The position numbers and the translations under genes are program-made. From a virus, in IMG/VR virus record IMGVR_UViG_3300021959_000493, positions 1 to 21,166 of that record: a stretch of DNA of 21,166 nt; one strand, 5' to 3'. Positions 15,595 to 20,538 of this stretch are shown here, in pieces. A model generated the notes under the pieces. That model saw only the letters and a program-made list of their open reading frames with translations. It did not search any database and was not told the origin of the DNA. The number at the start of each line of letters is the position of its first letter. Within the stretch, counting starts at the first letter, position 1.

Positions 15595-15854
15595 TGAACA
15601 ATGACCTGAGTATGTCTGAAAACTACTCTTTTTTTAATAAAGTGAAAGGGTTCATTCAGGTACACATAATAGCAAAAGATAGAGGTTTTAAATATGAGAA
15701 GGTGCCCAACACACCTGATTTTAATGATGAGAGAACCGCTCTAAAATATTGGGAGGCTAATAAAGACTCCATTACTGAGGCTAATTTTTATGATGATCAT
15801 CTCGTTATTATTAGAAAGGAGATTCATAACGTATGTACGACAAAGTTAAATTAG
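15594..15854 (+). CDS. Small protein, unknown
   Basis: 86 residues, coupled to the EF-hand gene by TAATG. Contains SFFNKVKGFIQVHIIAKDRG and a strand HLVIIRKEI. Its 3' end overlaps the next gene by 22 nt in another frame. Confidence 0.7.
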   Translation: MNNDLSMSENYSFFNKVKGFIQVHIIAKDRGFKYEKVPNTPDFNDERTALKYWEANKDSITEANFYDDHLVIIRKEIHNVCTTKLN

Positions 15855-16000
15855 ATAAACAAGATAGAGTTATCTATACTAAAACAGTTGAAGAGGGATT
15901 TATTTGCGAGAGTTGGTATGAATATACCGATACCGGTGAGCAAGTTCTTGTAAAATTATTTGAAGAATCAACCCCTACAGATTACACAGAGCATATTTAA
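15833..16000 (+). CDS. Small protein, unknown (55 aa)
   Basis: 55 residues: MYDKVKLDKQDRVIYTK, ICESWYEYTDTGEQVLVKLFEE. It is one of the few genes with a Shine-Dalgarno-like AAGGAG (15816-15821), though 11 nt from ATG. Its stop overlaps by 4 nt the convergent gene at 15997. Confidence 0.6.
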   Translation: MYDKVKLDKQDRVIYTKTVEEGFICESWYEYTDTGEQVLVKLFEESTPTDYTEHI

Positions 16001-16482
16001 AATAAATATTTGAGAATCAGCTCTTCTTCTGTAAGGATTTTCTCACCTTCATCTTCTTGTACTGAATCAAAACCCTCTTCGTATTCTTCGTAATAAGAGT
16101 AAATGTCATCTGCATCTGCTTCATAACTAAATGAAGATGATCCTTTAGATGTTTGTATTACTTCATATTTATCCTTAATACCAGCAACTATTAATTGTTT
16201 AAGTAATTTAGGACCAGTCTCTTTTTCAGACCGAGTCATAAAATCTTTAACTTGATTACTAGTAAATTTGCCCTTAAGAGTTAAGATAGGGTCATCGTAA
16301 AGACCCCAAACGTGAATAGCTAAATATTGCCTGGTAATATCTGCGCAATCTCGTATAACATAATATGCAGATTTCTTTTTTACCTCTATGCCAGTATCAG
16401 GCTTTTTATGAGCTCTATCAGCAGGACCGTAAAGTTTGGCTATTTGTTCCTTACTATTGTCTAAGATTACTTCTTCGAACAT
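15997..16482 (-). CDS. Late protein of unknown function, acidic C-terminus
   Basis: 161 residues on the minus strand within an otherwise plus-strand region. The N-terminal two thirds is mixed alpha/beta (SAYYVIRDCADITRQYLAIHVWGLYDDPIL; FTSNQVKDFMTRSEKETGPKLLKQLIVAG). The C-terminal 45 residues are Glu/Asp/Tyr-rich (IYSYYEEYEEGFDSVQEDEGE). A late promoter lies 5 nt before ATG, so it is probably a late, perhaps virion-associated or morphogenesis protein. No family recognised. Confidence 0.78.
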   Translation of the reverse strand: MFEEVILDNSKEQIAKLYGPADRAHKKPDTGIEVKKKSAYYVIRDCADITRQYLAIHVWGLYDDPILTLKGKFTSNQVKDFMTRSEKETGPKLLKQLIVAGIKDKYEVIQTSKGSSSFSYEADADDIYSYYEEYEEGFDSVQEDEGEKILTEEELILKYLF

Positions 16483-16487
16483 ATGTA

Positions 16488-16493
16488 TATTTA
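16488..16493 (-). promoter_or_regulatory. Late promoter of the 16482 gene
   Basis: The minus strand reads ACTAAATATACAT then ATG, with TAAATA 5 nt from the start codon. It diverges from the GGAAC element at 16526. Confidence 0.65.
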
Positions 16494-16525
16494 GTCTCTC
16501 TGCTAAAATTAGTGGATATCCATAA

Positions 16526-16541
16526 GGAACCTCGATATAAT
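16526..16541 (+). promoter_or_regulatory. GGAAC-N5-TATAAT promoter element
   Basis: Strict copy. TATAAT ends 7 nt before ATG 16549 (an in-frame TTG at 16546 is 4 nt away). Confidence 0.75.
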
Positions 16542-16548
16542 TAGGTTG

Positions 16549-17001
16549 ATGATATTATTAGACCCGTCTCCTAGCATCAAAAAGCATACGAAGATTGACT
16601 TTAATCTTCTCAGTCAGCTGCTCACTACATTACTTGAATCAAACCATAAGCGAGATATCAATATTGTGGCGAAAGTTTATAAGAGTAAAATTGCAGGTAC
16701 TTCGCTATGTACTCACGTAGATGGTTGTAGATTTCTTATTAACTTAGACGTCTCAAATCTTAAGAGACGTTACATATTCGGCTCTATTTTGCATGAGCTT
16801 CGACATTGTGTACAGAAGAATCTATTTGGGTATTGGCCTGATACTCACGCTATGAAGACTTGGAGAGATTACTGGTATTCAAAAGAAGAGATAGATGCTC
16901 GTAAGATGGAGAAGCTTACGACACAGATGATTAAAGCATACGACTCGATGATTAATATGGGCATACAGTTTAAGAAGTATAATCTAAACAAGATTGGATA
17001 A
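16549..17001 (+). CDS. Small zinc metalloprotease-like protein (HExxH)
   Basis: 150 residues from ATG 16549. ILHELRHCVQ contains H82-E83-x-x-H86, the zinc-binding and catalytic motif, preceded by a helix-compatible RRYIFGS. Downstream SKEEIDARKME supplies an acidic third ligand candidate (E114) in the E-x-D-A context of gluzincins. The small size fits minimal gluzincin or ImmA/SprT-like peptidases. Substrate unknown; phage or host regulatory proteins are possible targets. Expressed from a strict GGAAC element, so probably early. The motif is clear; active protease function is inferred. Confidence 0.78.
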   Translation: MILLDPSPSIKKHTKIDFNLLSQLLTTLLESNHKRDINIVAKVYKSKIAGTSLCTHVDGCRFLINLDVSNLKRRYIFGSILHELRHCVQKNLFGYWPDTHAMKTWRDYWYSKEEIDARKMEKLTTQMIKAYDSMINMGIQFKKYNLNKIG

Positions 17002-17017
17002 GGAACCTCAGTATAAT
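17002..17017 (+). promoter_or_regulatory. GGAAC-N5-TATAAT promoter element
   Basis: Strict copy directly after the upstream TAA. TATAAT ends 6 nt before ATG 17024. Confidence 0.75.
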
Positions 17018-17023
17018 TAGATT

Positions 17024-17122
17024 ATGAAACAAGAAGATCGACAGTTTTTCGAAAATGTAGTTTTTGGATGTTTAATCATCCTTGTAGGAGTTTTAGTAGT
17101 TGTATCAATTTTACCAAAATAA
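17024..17122 (+). CDS. Single-span membrane miniprotein (32 aa)
   Basis: 32 residues: a polar start MKQEDRQFFENV, then a hydrophobic span of about 18 residues (VFGCLIILVGVLVVVSIL) and PK at the end. The strict promoter with 6-nt spacing to ATG is good evidence that it is real. The topology suggests N-in single pass. Possible roles include modulation of a host membrane complex, unproven. Confidence 0.72.
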   Translation: MKQEDRQFFENVVFGCLIILVGVLVVVSILPK

Positions 17123-17126
17123 ACAA

Positions 17127-17306
17127 ATGCCCGAACCAGCAGAATCAAAAAGTAATAAGCACTTCCGTATCTCGTTAGTTAAATCATTCTTACGAATAGG
17201 TGGATGTGTTGCAGCATTAACTCCATTAGGAACTAACGAATCAATCATAGCTCTAGCTGTATCATTCCTCGCAGCTGAGATCTTAGGAATTTTTGAGGAA
17301 CTCTAA
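17127..17306 (+). CDS. Small membrane protein (59 aa)
   Basis: 59 residues from ATG 17127, 4 nt after the upstream stop. Polar, basic N-terminus (MPEPAESKSNKHFRIS) and two weakly hydrophobic segments (VKSFLRIGGCVAALTPLG; ESIIALAVSFLAAEILGIF). The last codons GAGGAACTC contain the next promoter element. Unrecognised. Confidence 0.68.
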   Translation: MPEPAESKSNKHFRISLVKSFLRIGGCVAALTPLGTNESIIALAVSFLAAEILGIFEEL

Positions 17307-17312
17307 TATAAT
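17297..17312 (+). promoter_or_regulatory. GGAAC-N5-TATAAT promoter element
   Basis: Strict copy overlapping the last codons and TAA stop of the upstream gene. TATAAT ends 6 nt before ATG 17319. Confidence 0.75.
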
Positions 17313-17318
17313 ATAAAT

Positions 17319-17522
17319 ATGAAGTACGACATTGTATTCAAGACAAAAGAAGCATTCACAGCAGCTAAAACCCTACTCACTCATCATTATGCTTGTCGAT
17401 TTAATGACCTAGATGATTATAGAATTGAGTTCTATCTAGAAGGAAGGCGCGCGACAGCTAAAAAAATGCTACAAGATGTAAATGCTGTTGAAGAAGTTGA
17501 CATGGAGTTTGTAACTGCTTAA
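17319..17522 (+). CDS. Small ferredoxin-like-fold protein, unknown
   Basis: 67 residues with beta-alpha-beta-beta-alpha-beta order (YDIVFKT, then a helix, YRIEFYLE, a helix ATAKKMLQ, VEEVDMEFV). Such a compact alpha/beta fold is common in small phage regulators, but no specific family is recognised. Confidence 0.72.
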   Translation: MKYDIVFKTKEAFTAAKTLLTHHYACRFNDLDDYRIEFYLEGRRATAKKMLQDVNAVEEVDMEFVTA

Positions 17523-17538
17523 GGAACCCCAATATAAT
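17523..17538 (+). promoter_or_regulatory. GGAAC-N5-TATAAT promoter element
   Basis: Strict copy right after the upstream TAA. TATAAT ends 6 nt before ATG 17545. Confidence 0.75.
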
Positions 17539-17544
17539 AATAAC

Positions 17545-17955
17545 ATGAACAACACCATTAAGCCTATAGGTAACGGCGACTTTGAAGTACAGAAAGTTCC
17601 TCCCTCAGCGGAGATTCTGGAATCAGGAAAGCCTAAATTCAGTAAAGACGATAAGGCAGCAAAGAAGTTGTTCCAGGATATCCAATTAGCCTATGATGCT
17701 CTGATCATGTCGAAGGTCGATACTATGAGACCTGGTGCGGTTGTAACACAAGAGCTCTCTGATAAGCAGGAGACTCTCTATACTGAGTATGATGATTTAG
17801 TTGATATCACTGTGAAGGCTACCGGTGGTTATGCTCCTGCATGGTTTACTGACCCACAGACATGTGATCTATTTGAGATAGCTGGTATTGATTGTAAGGA
17901 TATGACCTACAATGAAATGTGTGAGCTAGAAGGTTCGATGGCGTTTGGAGATTAA
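17545..17955 (+). CDS. Protein of unknown function (136 aa)
   Basis: 136 residues, mixed alpha/beta: an N-terminal extended part (KPIGNGDFEVQKVPPSAEI), a helix around 40-57, then a Cys-containing segment DPQTCDLFEIAGIDCKDMTYNEMCELEG. It ends FGD, like the gene ending at 13784. No family recognised. Confidence 0.75.
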   Translation: MNNTIKPIGNGDFEVQKVPPSAEILESGKPKFSKDDKAAKKLFQDIQLAYDALIMSKVDTMRPGAVVTQELSDKQETLYTEYDDLVDITVKATGGYAPAWFTDPQTCDLFEIAGIDCKDMTYNEMCELEGSMAFGD

Positions 17956-17961
17956 ATTAAT

Positions 17962-18030
17962 ATGAAACTAAATATACTACTACCACTAATAATTATCACT
18001 ATTGTGTTGATCTTAACCGGATGCACGTGA
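17962..18030 (+). CDS. Ultra-short lipoprotein (22 aa)
   Basis: 22 residues: MKLNILLPLI, a hydrophobic core, and a perfect lipobox LTGC at 18-21, then only T before TGA. After processing only Cys-Thr with lipid would remain. It starts 6 nt after the upstream stop. It may be a genuine lipopeptide, a leader, or a truncated larger lipoprotein; downstream sequence to 18081 shows no in-frame continuation. Confidence 0.5.
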   Translation: MKLNILLPLIIITIVLILTGCT

Positions 18031-18059
18031 AGTTCATGCTAGACTCCCAGTTGGGATAA

Positions 18060-18075
18060 GGAACTCTGATATAAT
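18060..18075 (+). promoter_or_regulatory. GGAAC-N5-TATAAT promoter element
   Basis: Strict copy identical in its spacer (TCTGA) to the one at 14728. TATAAT ends 6 nt before ATG 18082. A small CCCA-GT-TGGG inverted repeat lies just upstream. Confidence 0.75.
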
Positions 18076-18081
18076 TAAAGT

Positions 18082-18267
18082 ATGAAAAGAGACAAGTACT
18101 TAGTAATCGTAAGCTTTAAAGGACGTGTTGAGCGTATTGTTGTAGAAGCTACTTCAAGACCAGATGCTGAAAATGTTGTTTATGAGAAGAAGAAGCATTT
18201 GTTTGATCATGATGTTATACACGGTACAAATACAATTAACATTATGTCTTCACGTAGAATGTCCTAA
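18082..18267 (+). CDS. Small protein, unknown (61 aa)
   Basis: 61 residues, MKRDKYLVIVSFKGRVERIVVEATS then a charged end. The strand pattern is roughly like that of the partial gene at 21019 (NYIAVKGRDTLRKIVVV), so the two may be distant paralogues. No known function. Confidence 0.72.
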   Translation: MKRDKYLVIVSFKGRVERIVVEATSRPDAENVVYEKKKHLFDHDVIHGTNTINIMSSRRMS

Positions 18268-18283
18268 TCGCTTGATACTTTAA

Positions 18284-18299
18284 GGAACTTAACTATAAT
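18284..18299 (+). promoter_or_regulatory. GGAAC-N5-TATAAT promoter element upstream of the mini-tmRNA locus
   Basis: Strict copy. TATAAT ends 6 nt before ATG 18306 (an in-frame ATG at 18300 would be upstream of the expected +1). It probably also drives the RNA at 18412. Confidence 0.75.
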
Positions 18300-18305
18300 A
18301 TGATT

Positions 18306-18401
18306 ATGAGCATTGAAAAACTAAAAGACACGTTAATTGTATTATGGATTATATCAGTATCCCTCTACATAGGGTTAGATTTACTTCAAAAATTTAACTA
18401 G
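18306..18401 (+). CDS. Single-span membrane miniprotein (31 aa)
   Basis: 31 residues: MSIEKLKDT, a hydrophobic span LIVLWIISVSLYIGLDLL, and QKFN. The strict promoter geometry selects this ATG. It ends 10 nt before the tmRNA-like RNA, so both are likely on one transcript. Confidence 0.68.
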   Translation: MSIEKLKDTLIVLWIISVSLYIGLDLLQKFN

Positions 18402-18411
18402 AATTAACAAC

Positions 18412-18475
18412 GGGGGTGACGTTGGTTTCGACGTAATAAAAATTACGGATGAGGGTTCAAATCCCTCCACCTCCA
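18412..18475 (+). ncRNA. Mini-tmRNA: tRNA-like domain of tmRNA without tag or pseudoknots
   Basis: A 64-nt RNA. The acceptor stem has 7 pairs: GGGGGTG (18412-18418) with CACCTCC (18468-18474), including a G3:U70 wobble, followed by A73 (18475); these are alanyl-tRNA synthetase identity elements also used by tmRNA. The next 14 nt (18419-18432) end GGTTTCGAC, the tmRNA D-segment signature, and have the same length as in E. coli tmRNA. A P2-like stem GTAAT/ATTAC (18433-18437, 18442-18446) is closed by AAAA. The linker GGAT matches GGAC of tmRNA, and the T arm is GAGGG-TTCAAAT-CCCTC (18451-18467). CCA is not encoded. The resume codon, tag frame and pseudoknots are absent. Structure and kinship are read from sequence; function is inferred. 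Confidence 0.85.
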
Positions 18476-18479
18476 TTAA

Positions 18480-18485
18480 TAAATA
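18480..18485 (+). promoter_or_regulatory. Late promoter abutting the mini-tmRNA 3' end
   Basis: AATAAATACTCAT then ATG 18491, with TAAATA 5 nt from the start. The box starts 5 nt after the RNA discriminator base, so late transcription starts just past the RNA. Confidence 0.6.
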
Positions 18486-18490
18486 CTCAT

Positions 18491-18643
18491 ATGGCATTTG
18501 AACATTTACATTTAGATGATATAGGTAGAATAATTTATAAATTCGCTAGATCAGTTGGATATACCGAAGAATGGTGGTTTTCATATGATAGCTTGAGTAA
18601 CAAAACAATCGATAAATATATTAAAGAAAGAAAACCATTTTAA
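18491..18643 (+). CDS. Small late protein, unknown (50 aa)
   Basis: 50 residues from ATG 18491: MAFEHLHLDDIGRIIYKFARS and WWFSYDSLSNK. A longer in-frame reading from 18449 would begin inside the RNA T arm and is rejected. Late promoter geometry supports this start. No family recognised. Confidence 0.68.
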   Translation: MAFEHLHLDDIGRIIYKFARSVGYTEEWWFSYDSLSNKTIDKYIKERKPF

Positions 18644-18644
18644 G

Positions 18645-18815
18645 GTGAAAAAAATATTAAAAGCTTTTAAAAGTAAAAAGAATCGTAAAATAGATTACAA
18701 TCAAGAGCTAGACAATTTTAGACAAATGGTGATCGATTTACACCTTAAAATAACAAGATTAGAAAAAGAAAATCGTCGATTGAAACGAGTTATCAAAAAT
18801 CTCTCTGAAACATAA
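18645..18815 (+). CDS. Basic coiled-coil miniprotein, GTG start (56 aa)
   Basis: 56 residues starting with GTG 1 nt after the upstream stop: MKKILKAFKSKKNRK, then a heptad helix QELDNFRQMVIDLHLKITRLEKENRRLKRV like a short leucine zipper. It ends at TAA, which is fused to the next GGAAC element. A basic plus zipper arrangement could bind DNA or RNA, unproven. Confidence 0.62.
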   Translation: MKKILKAFKSKKNRKIDYNQELDNFRQMVIDLHLKITRLEKENRRLKRVIKNLSET

Positions 18816-18831
18816 GGAACTTCATTATAAT
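18816..18831 (+). promoter_or_regulatory. GGAAC-N5-TATAAT promoter element
   Basis: Strict copy directly after TAA. TATAAT ends 6 nt before ATG 18838. Confidence 0.75.
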
Positions 18832-18837
18832 AAACAT

Positions 18838-19122
18838 ATGAACAAAGACATTTACAGAGTTCAAAAAAGCCCTAGTTATTCACTGTATACTAAAAACGGA
18901 GCTAATCATAGAATTCACGGCCCTGCATTAAGCATTGGTGAAAGTCAATATTTTTACATCAAAGGTAAACGGTTAACCCTATCGGGTCATGAAGATTATG
19001 TTAGATCTTACCTTATTCATGAAGATAGTTACCAGGTGGAGAAGGAATATTTTGAAAAGGCATTAGAATCTTCTGATGGTATTTTTATTCATAATTTGGA
19101 ATTAGCTGAAAATGTCGATTGA
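18838..19122 (+). CDS. GPA-repeat protein (phage/virus H-R-x-x-GPA type)
   Basis: 94 residues. The stretch NGANHRIHGPALSIGESQYFYIKGKRL (about 20-46) matches the H-R-x-x-G-P-A...Y-x-x-x-G-x-x-L repeat seen in proteins of many tailed phages and giant viruses, here as one copy. C-terminal acidic helix. It overlaps the next gene by 11 nt. The function of this repeat is not known to me. Confidence 0.72.
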   Translation: MNKDIYRVQKSPSYSLYTKNGANHRIHGPALSIGESQYFYIKGKRLTLSGHEDYVRSYLIHEDSYQVEKEYFEKALESSDGIFIHNLELAENVD

Positions 19123-19297
19123 ATCTCCGCATTGGTATTTAGAGATTATACATTTGCATGAAAATTTAATTACAGAGAGTAAACATTTGGAAGGTCCTTT
19201 TATAAATCAAGACGATGCTGAATATCGTAAGGAAAAAATTCTTACTAAACACGATAGCATACGTGATCAGATAACAATTAATCTCATAATGTTGTAA
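19112..19297 (+). CDS. Small protein, unknown (61 aa)
   Basis: 61 residues, MSIESPHWYLEIIHLHENLITES then charged helices. Overlaps the upstream gene by 11 nt and has no promoter of its own, so coupled translation is likely. Confidence 0.65.
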   Translation: MSIESPHWYLEIIHLHENLITESKHLEGPFINQDDAEYRKEKILTKHDSIRDQITINLIML

Positions 19298-19302
19298 ATA
19301 CT

Positions 19303-19611
19303 ATGCAAAAGTATAAAAAGGTAACCAAAGTTAGTTGGGTAAATAAATCAGTGCGGGTTGCAGAGATAGCCAAGCTAGCGGAGTTAATTAAAGAAGGAGA
19401 AGAAGAGCATCTAGAGCATTACAATGACTTAGTACTTAGTTATGCTAAAGATACTAACATGCAAGCTTCAGCCTCTGAGACTGATCCAATTGCTTGGGAT
19501 TTATTTTGTGAGTTAGCTGGTGGTGATCCTGGTAAGATTGCTTATGCTGGAGGTAGGAGAGGTTTAAACTATCTAGAAATGGTTAAGTTTAATCGAGGAT
19601 ACTGGCGATAA
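19303..19611 (+). CDS. Protein of unknown function (102 aa)
   Basis: 102 residues, basic start MQKYKKVTKVSWVNKS, acidic helix GEEEHLEHYNDLVLSYAKD, and a Gly-rich end (ELAGGDPGKIAYAGGRRGLNYLE). It follows the upstream stop by 5 nt. No motif recognised. Confidence 0.72.
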   Translation: MQKYKKVTKVSWVNKSVRVAEIAKLAELIKEGEEEHLEHYNDLVLSYAKDTNMQASASETDPIAWDLFCELAGGDPGKIAYAGGRRGLNYLEMVKFNRGYWR

Positions 19612-19620
19612 CTAATTAAA

Positions 19621-19704
19621 ATGGACCCTATCCCTACTATCACTCTAGCTGTTGTAATTATTGAGCTTGTTATATTGGTATTCCTATTCAGATCTAATAA
19701 ATAG
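19621..19704 (+). CDS. Single-span membrane miniprotein (27 aa)
   Basis: 27 residues: MDPIPTITLAVVIIELVILVF and LFRSNK at the end. It starts 9 nt after a stop and ends 4 nt before the lipoprotein ATG. The hydrophobic span with positive C-terminus predicts an N-out orientation. A partner of the lipoprotein that follows is a possibility only. Confidence 0.6.
   Translation: MDPIPTITLAVVIIELVILVFLFRSNK
19698..19703 (+). promoter_or_regulatory. Late promoter of the lipoprotein gene
   Basis: AATAAATAGTTCT then ATG 19709, with TAAATA 5 nt from the start codon. It overlaps the end of the 27-codon gene. Confidence 0.6.
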
Positions 19705-19708
19705 TTCT

Positions 19709-19951
19709 ATGAAGACCTTACTTATATTACTTGCTTACTGTCTTATTAGTTGCGAAGGAGGCTATAGTTCGTATACGTATCAATCAGTACCGACTACTAC
19801 TGTACATAGAACCTATACACCAGTCTATACACCGGTATATTATTCTGCTCCTAGGAGAGTCTATTGTCCTCCACCAGTTGTCAGATATCAATATAGAACA
19901 CCTAGATTACATAGTGTTGAAACTAGAAGCTATAAGAAAAAGTGCCCATAA
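19709..19951 (+). CDS. Tyr/Pro-rich lipoprotein
   Basis: 80 residues from ATG 19709. A short signal sequence MKTLLILLAYCLISC with lipobox LISC puts the lipidated Cys at 15. The mature part is rich in Tyr, Pro, Thr and Arg (TYTPVYTPVYYSAPRRVYCPPPVVRYQYR) and looks unstructured, ending in KKKCP. Outer-membrane lipoproteins in phages include o-spanins, but the neighbour gives no clear inner-membrane spanin partner. A late promoter makes a lysis or envelope role reasonable, not proven. Confidence 0.75.
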   Translation: MKTLLILLAYCLISCEGGYSSYTYQSVPTTTVHRTYTPVYTPVYYSAPRRVYCPPPVVRYQYRTPRLHSVETRSYKKKCP

Positions 19952-20163
19952 AAACGAAATACGCAGTCGTCGGTGAAAATAACGATGTAATTATTACATT
20001 AGATAACAAAACTGATGCAATAGATTACGCGTTTGAGTATTTTAGGTCTGTTGATGATGATCGTAATCTAAATCAAGTAAGTGTTATAGATATTGACGGC
20101 AATATAATCTTTACAAGTTTTCGTACACCAATGACATATTATTTTTCTGGTCCGATGACATAA
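19942..20163 (+). CDS. Small protein, unknown (73 aa, GTG start)
   Basis: 73 residues starting at GTG 19942, overlapping the lipoprotein end by 10 nt. KTKYAVVGENNDVIITLDN and QVSVIDIDGNIIF suggest a compact alpha/beta fold. The stop TGACATAAGGAAC region runs into the next promoter element. No family recognised. Confidence 0.62.
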   Translation: MPIKTKYAVVGENNDVIITLDNKTDAIDYAFEYFRSVDDDRNLNQVSVIDIDGNIIFTSFRTPMTYYFSGPMT

Positions 20164-20179
20164 GGAACTCCGTTATAAT
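20164..20179 (+). promoter_or_regulatory. GGAAC-N5-TATAAT promoter element
   Basis: Strict copy directly after TAA. TATAAT ends 6 nt before ATG 20186. Confidence 0.75.
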
Positions 20180-20185
20180 AAGAGT

Positions 20186-20383
20186 ATGAAAGAGAGAGTT
20201 GAGAGTTTAGTTGAGTCAGGAAAGCATGTGTTCTTAGATATCTGCCCTAGACGTGATGGTAAGATGTGGTCAGAAGAAGGTGTCATCAAGAGGCTCGATG
20301 CTAATGGTTGGTTTCAGATTGAGTTTATGGGCTCTACTAACGGATGGCATGTTAATCAAATCGTTAACATCAATATAGATTAA
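20186..20383 (+). CDS. Small SH3-like protein, unknown (65 aa)
   Basis: 65 residues. A short helix MKERVESLVESG is followed by beta-strands (HVFLDICPRRDGK, EEGVIKRLDANGWFQIEFMG, GWHVNQIVNIN), which looks like a small SH3/Sm-type barrel. It is the last gene before the RNA locus. Confidence 0.7.
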   Translation: MKERVESLVESGKHVFLDICPRRDGKMWSEEGVIKRLDANGWFQIEFMGSTNGWHVNQIVNINID

Positions 20384-20507
20384 AAGTTTTCATCCAAGAG
20401 AGGTGCGTCAAGTGAGTATAAACACGGTTAAGCGAGTAGGATAAGACGTTAAATAATGAACTATCGTGGGAGTAAGGGTGCCCTCAGAGAAAGACCCTAA
20501 TCTTTAA
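20384..20507 (+). other. Non-coding leader of the RNA locus
   Basis: No credible reading frame. Possible local pairings are GCGTC (20405-20409) with GACGT (20445-20449, one G-U) and AGGGT with ACCCT near 20474-20499. The 10-mer GTGGGAGTAA (20466-20475) recurs at 20711-20720 on the far side of the tRNA-like RNA. It may be a third structured RNA or a spacer; I see no known family. Confidence 0.4.
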
Positions 20508-20523
20508 GGAACTATAATATAAT
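20508..20523 (+). promoter_or_regulatory. GGAAC-N5-TATAAT promoter of the tRNA-like RNA
   Basis: Strict copy, the only one with no ATG at 21-25 nt. The expected +1 is near 20530 and the folded RNA starts at 20539. Confidence 0.7.
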
Positions 20524-20538
20524 ATAGAAACAAAATAT

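Noticed and set aside
15186-15665. Long minus-strand open frames over the EF-hand gene
   Set aside because: They are shadows of the Lys-rich plus-strand gene (low-complexity Leu/Ser/Phe products) with no promoter or family signature.
18412-18475. Permuted (two-piece) tmRNA gene or prophage attachment site in a host tmRNA
   Set aside because: In permuted genes the 3' piece comes first; here the order is normal. An attachment core would copy only one end of the gene, while both ends are present.
18449-18490. N-terminal extension MRVQIPPPP to the gene at 18491
   Set aside because: This is the translation of the T arm and acceptor of the tmRNA-like RNA, a familiar artefact; the late promoter sets the start at 18491.
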